A DNA stretch of 64,000 bases from Haliclona indistincta (lineage: Eukaryota > Porifera > Demospongiae > Haplosclerida > Chalinidae), in contig OZ024785.1 in NCBI GenBank assembly GCA_964017065.1, positions 13,409,592 to 13,473,591 of the forward strand, given 5' to 3'. Every line of letters starts with the position of its first letter. Positions within the stretch are counted from its first letter, which is position 1. The position numbers and the translations under genes are program-made. Shown piece after piece: positions 34,801 to 45,075 of the stretch. The notes below the pieces were generated by a model that ran no database searches, was not told the origin of the DNA, and worked only from the letters and a program-made list of their open reading frames with translations.

Positions 34801-35663
34801 CACAAATAAGTTACTATTTCTGTAGGCCTGGGTATTAGCTTCAATTTAGCTATACTTGGCTGCGTGAAGATGTCAAAACGAAAGTTTCCCACCGTTTTCT
34901 ATGGCTATTTGGCGGCGCCATCTTTGATCCTCCTATGTAATGGTTGTATAATGCTACTATGAATGGTAACAATTAACACAGTTACTAGCCATGACTTCTA
35001 AACAGTGTTGGTAAGTCGTTTACTGACAAAATCTGCAATGAAAATATTGAAAGTATCTGTGTCTGTAGTACAGATCGTACTATACATTATTTAGTGTTTT
35101 AAAGAACACACTGCAAAGAACAATACTTTTATGGACAGTGATAGGACTAGATCTTTGGCCAGTCAGCTGCAACTGCATTCAGGACTCCTAGAACTGCTAT
35201 TATCTCTTTAATAGCAGTAATCAACAATGCATTATTAATTATTATACGATAACTAAGCGAGATATGACAGGACAACACTAATTTTCACACATATGACTGA
35301 CAGGTTGCTTATCTTACTGATGAATTATAGAAACTAACAATCAGACTGTCAAAACGGAAATGTCCCACGTTTTTAAAGTTCAGTATTTTTACACTATAAC
35401 TCAGGAACTACTGCATTGATTTTCATGAAACAAACTTTATAATATGTAGAAAAACATTACTTCTGGATATTTGTAATCGTTGAAGTGTAATTATATGCGT
35501 GTGCTAAGATAAAGCTGTTGGAAGACAACTAGCGGGAAATTTTGTCTTGATGTGCGTTTATTAGAGTGAAAATTATAACTCTCGATTTGTACGTATTTCG
35601 GGACACCGGCGGTTTGACTGCATCTAGTTACGATCGTCACCGTGTTGGGTGACTGTGTTGGTG
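31868..35663. other. Gap between NLR2 and NLR3
   Basis: The first 750 bases are NLR2 3' flank, repeated behind NLR1. Beyond this the sequence is mostly non-coding. It includes a Mutator-like inverted-repeat element at 33892-34484 and GC-richer DNA around it (33700-34800). The open frame of 100 codons at 33672-33974 runs into that element and has no recognised domain. No promoter block like that of NLR2/NLR4 and no MATRD-type first exon were found before NLR3. Confidence 0.6.
33883..34493. mobile_element. Mutator-like element with 9-bp target duplication and zinc-ribbon-like ORF
   Basis: TCAAACCGC stands directly outside both ends (33883-33891 and 34485-34493). The element between, 33892-34484, is 593 bp and begins TAGTCTCGTCCCCAGAC, mirrored at the other end. 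The terminal repeats extend about 55 bases. A 9-bp target duplication with long terminal repeats is typical of Mutator-like elements. Inside, the minus strand (34338 to 34027) has an open frame of 103 codons, starting MAAIHKCLVC, with two C-x-x-C pairs (CLVC near residues 8-11, CRMC near 54-57). That spacing fits a zinc-binding module, but the family is not recognised and no transposase is present. Confidence 0.85.
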
Positions 35664-38600
35664 ATGCTAAAACCCGACCTACAGTGCACTGCAAATGATG
35701 CCACACTCAGTCTACTGAAGCTGAAGACACTGAAAACAAGAGATGATAAACCATTGAAGATCATTCAAACTATCGCTGCTGGTGACTATGAGACATTTGG
35801 CATGTTCCTACTACAAGATGAGAATGGAGCTGCTGTTAAAGTGATTAAGAAGGATCATGATGGTGCTGAGAGTGTCACACAGGCCATCCTGCAGCACTGG
35901 CTAGTGACTAGTGACTCATCTACTCGTACATATCAACACTTGATAGAGTGTCTCAGAGACTCTGAACTGGAAGCACTAGCTGAGCTTATCACCGACACAG
36001 TAGCTGTCAGAGGTACGTATCAGTAAGTGATTTAGCTACTATTGTCTTCACAGTTTGTATAAAATACATCTAAAGACACTTAACTTTCTTGGGCACGTAG
36101 GCTTCTGAAGGTTATAAGTGTTTGGGTTTGTTACGTCTGTCAGTATGTATGTTTAGGCCATTCAAAGTCGATTCACAGTTTATCATCCACTGATTTTTCA
36201 AATTACATGAGGGCGGGAGGTCATTTTTCATTATTCATTCAAAATCAAAAGATTTTACAGTATAATTATTGTTGTACAAAAACAGTATTTTTGTAAAGTA
36301 TTGAAACAAAAACATAGTCCATAGTTCAAAACATAGTACAAAACATAGTATAAATAACTACTTATGGCGTTATTTATACAGGTAGTACGTTGAGGCAGGT
36401 AGTACGTTGAGAATTCATCATCATCACGAAAGCATTCTTTGTCACGCTCAACGAACAGGTTCCTTCGCCAGTATCCACCAACACAACAAACTTGATAAAC
36501 TGCCCAAAGCTTAAACACACCTCGGATACATTCATGGATTTGTCAACCTGTGACAACTGAGTCTTGTCTTTTCCGATCGACACTGCATGATTCAAGAGAA
36601 GCATCTGAAATTTCGGATGAAGTCTTGACAATCGAAAATTTTCCCGCTTGAATCGATTGATACAGGTCCACAAATCGATCTACTGGGTCTAGAGTGACTA
36701 TGGTCCAAGGAACCAATGTCTTATTGGCACTAGCCACATAAACACTGACGTACGACGCCATTTTTTTGCATCACATGGGCAATATAATGAAAAATGAAAT
36801 TTTTAAGGCGCAACCAAAATTACATGCGGGCGCGGATGATAAACTGTGAATCGACTTTGTATGGCCTTATGTATACAGTTTAACCACATGTTCTCATAAA
36901 TAGTTTTTTTTAAAGAAGCCCTTCCTTTGCTTTGTAGAGGCATTTCAGTTACAAAATGAAGTGAATTCGGGGCTGTATACAGTCAGGAGCGCATAATGAG
37001 AGAGCCCCCTTTTTCTATTAAATCGCTCTCTTGTTATGCACTTCTGTTTTTTCATCAATTCAACAAATTTGTGATCACAAGTGGTGAAATAAACAGTTCT
37101 ATCGGCACTTCCAACATGCTGATGATCCCTTATGGCTTATACTATAACATAATAATGATGAATTAGGTGCTGAAAGCCTGAAACGTGCATAATTTGCATG
37201 TATATTTTTGCTAGATACCACACTTATGTTGTCAATCACAAATAATTATGTTCTTGGACCAAAAATCAAATTTTGACCACGAAAGTTGGACTGTACAGTA
37301 TGAAGTTACCAAAACAGTCATCAGCATAAGTGTTAGAATGTGACTATCGTGTTATTTTTCGTTCATAATTGTAGAATCAATAATACAAAACTGGACAGAA
37401 CAATAATTAATAATACATACTGTTTCAATTTTACAATTCTGGCATTGTCCTATTAGCTATTTTACATTATATGGATGCTGATTTCCATTTGTGGCTATAG
37501 CTAGCTTTGTGACCTAAAGCATGTCAAAGAATATCCTATGTTTTGATGACATGAAATCTCATATCCTTTCTCAAAACAAACTCACTTGCTAGAGAGTTTT
37601 TCGCCTCTGTGATTACTTTGTAGTTATAAGTATGGTGTGCACAGACAGTCTTACAAAATCTAAGGAGATGTGTGCTTTTAACCTAGCTTATGCAAAGTGT
37701 AGTTTGTCTGCTAACATTACCGTAAACAGCCAATTAAAAAAATTTTGTATTTTTATCATTTATAGGTACTAGTACTTGTGCTGTATCCACGCAAGAATCT
37801 GACCATCTCTCTTCTTATGCAAATTATCTTGCTGACTTATACAAATACATGTCACATGGCCACACATCTCAACATTGGACTCATCTTCCTCGATGTGAGT
37901 TTGTCAACCTTGCAATGATCACAGATCAGGTACTACGACGTGGAGGACCAGAGGAAGAGATGACAAGGCTTGCACAACAGGGAAAAATTGACATTATTGT
38001 CAGTGACAAGGAATTAATTACTCTCAGAGACCTCTTTCTGCCAGTACCAGCTGTGCTACCATCACCATCTCCTCCAAGGGTAATTCTTATTGAAGGAGCC
38101 CCAGGAGGAGGAAAGAGCACACTTGCTCTCCATATTTGCCATCAATGGGCAAAACAAATTTCCTTTTTGGCTAACTATGATTCTGTTGTTCTTGCTTACT
38201 TACGCGACGATGCTATTCAAAATGCCAGAAACTTGGTTGATATTCTACCATCTAATACAATTGGAATGGCACAAACTGTGGCTTTTGAGATACAAGCCCG
38301 CAATGGATCAAACACTCTGTTCGTTTTTGATGGATGGGATGAGTTTCCACCACACTTGCAGAACCACTCACTTATATCTACAATAATTAGAGAGCCACAC
38401 AAGGTTTCACTTCACAACAGTACCGTTCTTATCACTTCTAGACCAGTGTCGTCAGGAAACCTGCTCCACATAGTTGATAAACGAGTGGAAATTTTGGGAT
38501 TCACTCAGTGCCAGATTCGTGAGTACATTGAGAAAGCTTTAGATGGTAACAGTGCTCACATCCAGAAGCTTGTTCAACATCTTGAAGACCATCCAGTTAT

Positions 38601-40656
38601 AGAAGGTTACTGCTATGTACCTCTTCATGCAGCAATGCTTGTGCACATATTCCTGACACTGAGAGGAACTCTACCTACCACTCTCCATGAGATTTTCTGT
38701 GATCTTGTACTCTGCAGCATTATCAGAGAGCTAGATACACATCAATCTACAGTAGATTTGACAGGTATATCAACTCTGGATGACCTACCTAGTGACCTGA
38801 AGACACAGCTGAATGATCTTTGTGTTCTTGCGTATGAGGGAGTGATGCAAGACAAGGTAGTATTTTATCAAAAAGACTTACAAGCTTCATGCTTACCTTC
38901 GAATTTCTCACATTTGGGACTCCTCCAGGCTGTTGAGGGACTCACTCTGTTTGGTAAATCTACCTCCTATCATTTTCATCATTTCTCAGTTCAAGAGCTT
39001 CTTGCTGCTTACCATATTTCACAAATGGATCCTCCTAGCAAACAAGTGGAGGTATTTCAACATATGATAGAATTTTCATGTTCAAGCAAAAGTCCTCGTT
39101 TTCAATCAGTACTTTGTTACTATAGTGGCTTCACAAAACTTGCTAATACTGCAATAAAAGACTTAATCTCGACATTTTCTCAACAGAATTTTCTTTTTGA
39201 GAACATTTTACCTTTGCTTCACTGCTTGTTTGAAGCACAGCAGCCTTCTTTATGCCAACTGGTTGATTCTCATTTTGATAATCTTAAATTGTTTGACTCG
39301 TTTATACCAGTTGATCATTTAGTCGTTGGCTACATTATAGCTTCAATCTTGTCCACATCAACTGTCACTGAAAAAAGAATGAATCTTACAATAGAAAGCT
39401 CTGATGATCATTGTGTTAAGTTGTTACTAATTGGTCTATCGAACTATCCTGTTGTGTGGAAAGGCACAGTTAGTGTACAGAAAAGAAGGCCACTAGTACT
39501 AACTATTAAAGTCAATACAGAAACCACTTGCAAACTTATAGCAGACCACTTTAAATCTTCTTCACCAGTAATTAGTGAACTCTCAATGTGCCATTGTGTA
39601 AATGGTGATAATGACAATAGCCTGCTATACTTGGCAGAAGCTCTCCAGACCAACACCAGCCTTGCTAAACTAAAGTTATTTACAACGAGAATAACTCCTG
39701 TAGATAAAATGCTACAAAAGAATAGGACACTAACACATCTTGATCTATCAGATTCTCCATTACACTATTCAAGTTGTGTAACAAACTCTGTTTTTCATGG
39801 TCTTCAACACAACACTACACTAACTGACTTAAACTTGTCAAATACAGGAATAACTGCTACCGAAAATACCACGCAAGCTCTTGGTGAAATGCTTCGAGTA
39901 AATACAACACTTACACACCTTAATCTATCACACAACAGAACATTTTCAGACTCAGGAGCTTGTTGTGTTTTTCTAAGCCTTCAACACAACACATCACTTG
40001 TTGACTTAAATCTATCCAAGACATGGTTAACTGCTACAAAAGATACTGCTCAGGCTCTTGGAGAAATGCTTCAAGTGAACAAAACGCTTACACACCTTGA
40101 TCTTTCAAACAATAGAAACTTGAAATTAGCTGGCTCAAGAGCTTGCAGTATTTTTCTCAGTCTTCAACACAATAACACACTGGTTGACTTAAATTTAAGC
40201 AACACAGGATTGACTTCAACCGAAGATACTGCTCAGGTTCTTGGTGAAATGCTTCGAGTCAACAAAACTCTTACACATCTTGATCTTTCAAAAAATGAGA
40301 ATTTAGCTGATTTAGGAGCTCGTGAAATTTTTACCAATCTTCAACACAATACTACACTGACCAGCTTAAATCTATCTTTTGCAGAAATAACTGACGAAGG
40401 AGCCGACTACATTGCTCAAGCTTTTGAATGCAATCACTGCCTAGAAATTCTCGATATTACTCACAATGCTTTAAAAATAGATGGTTGCCATTGTATGATA
40501 AATTCGGTCATGTCAAATGCTACTTTAAAGAAAATTGACATGTTCTGTTTCACTATATACAAGCATCGTGAAAGTGTTCAAGACCACATTAAAATTGTCA
40601 ATCAGACAAGACAAAAAGAAGGACTTCATCCTATTACGTTTAAAATTGGTTTATAA
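35664..40656 (+). CDS. NLR3: Death-NACHT-LRR receptor with an atypical 5' end
   Basis: Exons 35664-36012 and 37766-40656 join in phase 1 to give 1079 residues. The Death-domain exon is nearly identical to those of NLR1, 2 and 4. Its upstream splice acceptor and the usual MATRD exon are absent, so reading must start inside the exon at ATG 35664 (MLKPDLQCTAND), or from an exon I could not find. Exon 2 encodes the pre-NACHT block, Walker A GAPGGGKST, Walker B LFVFDGWDEF, TSRP, and HHFSVQELLAAYH. The LRRs end in the subgroup-specific tail ending TFKIGL. A 713-bp inverted-repeat element occupies the intron. AATAAA follows the stop at 40675-40680. The truncated pseudogene at 23139-24912 is its closest relative. 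Confidence 0.82.
36155..36867. mobile_element. 713-bp inverted-repeat element in NLR3 intron
   Basis: The left end AGGCCATTCAAAGTCGATTC and the right end are reverse complements over about 34 bases with one mismatch, reaching TTTATCATCC. Direct repeats TATGTAT lie near both ends, but no exact target duplication abuts them. On the minus strand are open frames of 99 codons (36374-36673) and 72 codons (36543-36761, starting MASYVSVYVA), which overlap. They may be fragments of one spliced element protein; no transposase motif is recognised. Confidence 0.8.
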
Positions 40657-40682
40657 ATTATTATCCATGAAAGCAATAAAAA

Positions 40683-41100
40683 ATTCATGATTTAATGACA
40701 GTGTTTAGTTGGTTGGGCATGTTTCGTTCCTTGAGTGAATTTGTCGGCAGTGAGATCTTACTTCAATAAGTAACTACTAGTAGCTTTTCTTTACCTTCAG
40801 GCCACTGCAGTTGCTGTTTCTGACGACGAAAAAAACATCACACCTTACAATGATATGAAGCATTGTCTGTAGCTAGGCTAAGCAAGATTAGATGCACAAT
40901 GCATGTAACAGTATAATTTAAATTGTAAAGTGCACTCACTAACAGTGTATGGAGCAACAACATAGATATGTAGCTACTGTAGCTCACAACTCAAAATAGC
41001 AAAATGAAAAATGAGGTATCTGAAAACATAATCTCTGAAGTAGTGGATGACTGAGACTGCTGTTCTTTAGACAGGACCTGAAAAATTAACTGAAGGAACA
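40683..41100 (-). pseudogene. Remnant of NUP42 last exon behind NLR3
   Basis: After the NLR3 stop, the sequence TTTAATGACAG, AGTTGG, GGGCATGTT and GTGAGATCTT aligns in order with the 3' part of NUP42 (45070-45160, antisense to the NLR). Near 41072 GACAGGACCTGAAAA matches the NUP42 exon 8 acceptor region. It matches the remnant at 24940-25375 even better than NUP42, so the two remnants were copied together with their NLRs. Confidence 0.72.
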
Positions 41101-41193
41101 TGATGTAATTTACCATGAGTTAAAAATACAATAATGTATGTACCGGTATTATAATAATTAATAATAATTAATAATAATTGCTAGTGTTTGTAG

Positions 41194-41349
41194 TATTGGG
41201 TAAATACCCTTACCCATAAATGGGTATGAGTATTGATAGGAAGACCACTAAGAATCCCAAATATAGCAGCAGGGTGATATTTATAGTACTATTGAGATGA
41301 GACCCACCATTTTGTAGAAAGCCAGAAAGTCTCTGTAAGTGTATTCAGA
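41194..41349 (+). promoter_or_regulatory. Promoter-like block of NLR4
   Basis: It matches the block before NLR2 almost throughout, including the palindrome TACCCATAAATGGGTA at 41211-41226 and the GGAAGACCACTAAGAATCCC run. The ATG of the MATRDMN exon follows directly. Confidence 0.6.
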
Positions 41350-44300
41350 ATGGCGACTAGAGACATGAATGGTGAGTATTACAGCTTATATCAGTCACTT
41401 TTTTGATTGTAAATTTCTTAACCAGCATACTACATGTATTATTGTGTTGTTACTATAGGTTTAGGTGCCACACCCAGTCTACTAAAGCTAAAGACACTGA
41501 AAACAAGAGATGGTAAACCATTGAAGATCATTCAAACTATCGCTGCTGGTGACTATGAGACATTTGGCATGTTCCTACTACAAGATGAGAATGGAGCTGC
41601 TGTCAAAGTGATTAAGAAGGATCATGACGGTGCTGAGAGTGTCACACAGGCCATCCTGCAGCACTGGCTAGTGACTAGTGACTCATCTACTCGTACATAT
41701 CAACACTTGATAGAGAGTTTCAGAGACTCTGAACTGGGAGCACTAGCTGATCATATTACTGACATAGCAGCAGTTGTCACAGACACAGGTATGTAAATGT
41801 AACATTGAACATACTTGAGAAAGAGCCTTAATGAGGAAAAGGCAAATATGCCATGATAACGTTACAGTGAAATCCAATTTTGCAATTAGAGTCCTACTTG
41901 ACCTATAAGCACCCAAAGAGATCCAAAGTGTATAGTGTAGTGTCCTATTCATAATGCCTCAGTGGGTATAGCTATGAGGTGCACAGAATAAGTCTATTTG
42001 TCATTCAGTCTGTTATAATTACAGCAGTTTTTTATCCCCCGAAGTTAAAGCTTTGATACATTCAATATATAGTTGCTTCAACTAAAGCATCAAAAGTACC
42101 AATGGTGCATTTGAACTTTGGCATATACCGTACTAGCTTGTTACGTGTATGTGTATATATTTCTACAAGAAGGATATAATAATTATTTACTTAAAGAGAT
42201 GTGACTAAGCAATATGAATGTTGCTCACTGGTAATGTCAGTAACAATGGTATTGAGTGCCGCAAGTGGGTGCGATGATGTGTGCATTGTATGATGGGTCT
42301 GTGTATCTGTAGTATTATTATTAATATCAAGGTATCACTTCATGTAGATACATGTACTACTGATAGTACTACTCAAGCAATGACCACACAAGAACCTGAT
42401 CCTCTCTCCTCGTATGCGTCCTATCTTACTGACCTATACACACGTATGTCTCTTGGTGACACCTCTCAACATTGGGCCCACCTTCCTCGATGTGAGTTTG
42501 TCAATCTAGCAATGATCACAGGTCAGGCACTGCGACGTGGGGGACCAGAGGAAGAAATGGTTAAACTTGCGCAGCAGGGGAAGATTGAAACTATTATTAG
42601 TCACAAAGAACGAATCACGCTTAGCAATTTATTCTTACAAATACAACCGCTTGTTACGTTGCCACCACCACCACTTTCTCCTAGATTAATACTAATTGAA
42701 GGAGCCCCAGGAGGTGGAAAAAGCACACTTGCTCTCCACCTCTGCCACCAATGGGCACAAAGTTTTTCTGCTTTGGCTAAGTTTGATATAGTTGTTCTTG
42801 CTTACTTACGTGATGAAGCCATCCAAAATGCTACCACCTTGGCTAATATTCTACCATCTGATACGACTGAAATGCCACAAACTGTGGCTGCTCAGATACA
42901 AGCCCGCGATGGATCTAACACTCTGTTCATTTTCGATGGATGGGATGAGTTTCCACCACACTTGCAGTACGACTCACTTATATCTACAATAATTAGAGAG
43001 CCGCACAAGCTTTCACTTCACAACAGTACTGTTCTTATCACCTCTAGACCAGTGTCATCAGGAAGTCTTCTTCAAATAGTTGATAAACGAGTGGAGATAC
43101 TAGGATTTAGTCGTCATCAGATTCGTGAGTACATCAGCAAAGCTCTAAATGATAACTATGCTCACATCTATAAGCTAGTTCAACATCTTGAAGACCACCC
43201 AATTATAGAAGGCTACTGTTATGTACCTTTGCATGCAGCAATACTGGTGCACATATTTCTAACACTGAAGGGAACCCTACCTACCACTCTCCATGAGCTT
43301 TTCTCTGATTTTGTACTCTGCAGCATTGTTCGGGAACTAAAAACACACCAATCTGTTGAAGACTTCACAGGAGTAGTGTCTTTTGATGATTTTCCTAGCG
43401 ATCTCAAGGCTCAAATGTGTCAACTCAGTGTTCTTGCATATGAGGGAGTGATTCTAGACAAGGTAATATTCTACCCAAGCGACTTAAAAACTTTTTGCCT
43501 GCCTTTGAAGTTTCCGTCTTTAGGACTCCTACAGGCTGTTGAGGGACTCACACTTGTCAGTAAATCCATCTCATATAATTTTCTTCATCTCTCTGTTCAA
43601 GAGCTTCTTGCTGCTTACCATATCACGAATGAACCCTTCTAGCAGACAAGTGGAGGTATTTCAAGATATGATTGAAAGTTCTCGTTTTCAACAAGTTCTT
43701 TGTTACTATAGCGGCTTCACCAAACTTGCTGATCCTGCAGTTAGAGAATTTATTCAAAGCTATTCTAAGAAAAAATTAAAGTTTCAGGAAGTTTTACCAT
43801 TACTCCACTGCTTGTTTGAAGCACAACAGCCGTCTCTGTGCAAAATAGTCGAATCTCATTTTCATTTTTTAACCTTAGATAACTCGTTCACACCAGTAGA
43901 TCATTTAGTCATTGGCTACGTCATAGCTGCAATCTGTTCCACCTCATCTTCCTATGGGAATAGAATGCATCTCAGAATAAAAGATTCTAATGACCATAAA
44001 GTCAAATTGCTACTAGTTGGACTATCGCACTATGTTGGAGAACAAAGTGCCTTGACGAAGAGGTCACTAGTATTGGACATTGATGTGCATAAAGAGACCA
44101 CTTGCAAAGTTATCAGTTTTATAGCAGACCACCTGAAAGCTTCCTCACCAATAAGTGAACTAGTTCTCTTTATTCACCACTTTGAGAATAGGGTGCTATA
44201 CTTGGCAGAAGCAATGCAGACCAACAACAGTCTTACAAAACTATCGTTATTTAGTGCATTCCCTATCATAGAAGCTGAGTTTGCTTTCGGTAAAATGCTT

Positions 44301-45014
44301 CAAGCGAATAAGACATTAACACACCTGGATCTATCCTGTAATCAAAATTTCATAGCAAAATCTCTTTTTCTCAGCCTTCAGCACAATACTACACTTGTTA
44401 ACTTGAACTTATCTAACACAGGATTAACAGCCACAGAAGATACTATCTCAGCTTTTAGTGAAATGCTTCGAAAGAACAAGAAAATTACTCATCTTGATCT
44501 GTCACATAATACAAGATTAGCCCACTGCGTTTTTTCCAGTCTTCGGTACAATACCACACTAGTTTGCTTAAATTTGTCTAGCGCAGGAATAGCAGGTACA
44601 GCTACTCATGCTCTTGGTGAAATGGTTCGATTGAATAAGACACTTACACATCTTGATCTATCATACAATGAAAATTTAGCTGACTATGGAGCTTGCTGCA
44701 TTTTTCAACACAACACCACTCTGGTCTACTTAGATCTATCACAAACTGGAATAACCAATAAAGGAGCTGAGTATATTATTGAAGCTCTCAAACGCAATTG
44801 TTCCTTAGAAGTTTTGAACATATTTCACAACTTATTTGAACTACATCTTTGCCATCAGATTATCAAGTCACTTCAGTCCAATACCACTTTGAAAACAATT
44901 AGCATGTATAATGTCAATATGTGCAGATATCTTGACAGTACACGACACTGCATTGAAGTTGCTGATGAAGCAAGAGAAAAGAAAGGACTTCTTCCAATTG
45001 AAATTTATGTATGA
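41350..45014 (+). pseudogene. NLR4: Death-NACHT-LRR gene broken by a 2-bp frameshift
   Basis: Exons 41350-41371 (MATRDMN), 41459-41788 and 42348 onward join in phase 1. The Death domain, pre-NACHT block, Walker A GAPGGGKST, Walker B LFIFDGWDEF and FLHLSVQELLAAYH are all present. At about 43621 the other copies read ACCATATATCACG or similar, whereas this one reads ACCATATCACG, two bases short. The frame then stops at 43642, giving a 548-residue Death-NACHT protein. The LRR part continues open in the shifted frame to 45014 with no further damage. The lesion is therefore recent, polymorphic, or an assembly error in an AT repeat. If real, a receptor without LRRs could still be made. Its 3' end meets NUP42 tail to tail. 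Confidence 0.85.
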
Positions 45015-45017
45015 AAA

Positions 45018-45023
45018 TTTATT
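45018..45023 (-). terminator. AATAAA poly(A) signal of NUP42, beside the NLR4 stop
   Basis: On the minus strand AATAAA lies 52 bases past the NUP42 stop (45076) and 3 bases outside the NLR4 stop codon. Cleavage 10-30 bases further would fall inside the NLR4 coding sequence, so the two transcripts would overlap. Confidence 0.6.
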
Positions 45024-45075
45024 ATCATCATTATCATCATAATTATTCATTATTAAATTTTCACAAATTCATGAT

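Larger units (their letters stand above)
40657..41349. other. Gap between NLR3 and NLR4
   Basis: It holds the NUP42 remnant, an AATAATTAATAATAATT run at about 41151-41180, and then the promoter-like block of NLR4. No gene is seen. Confidence 0.7.
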
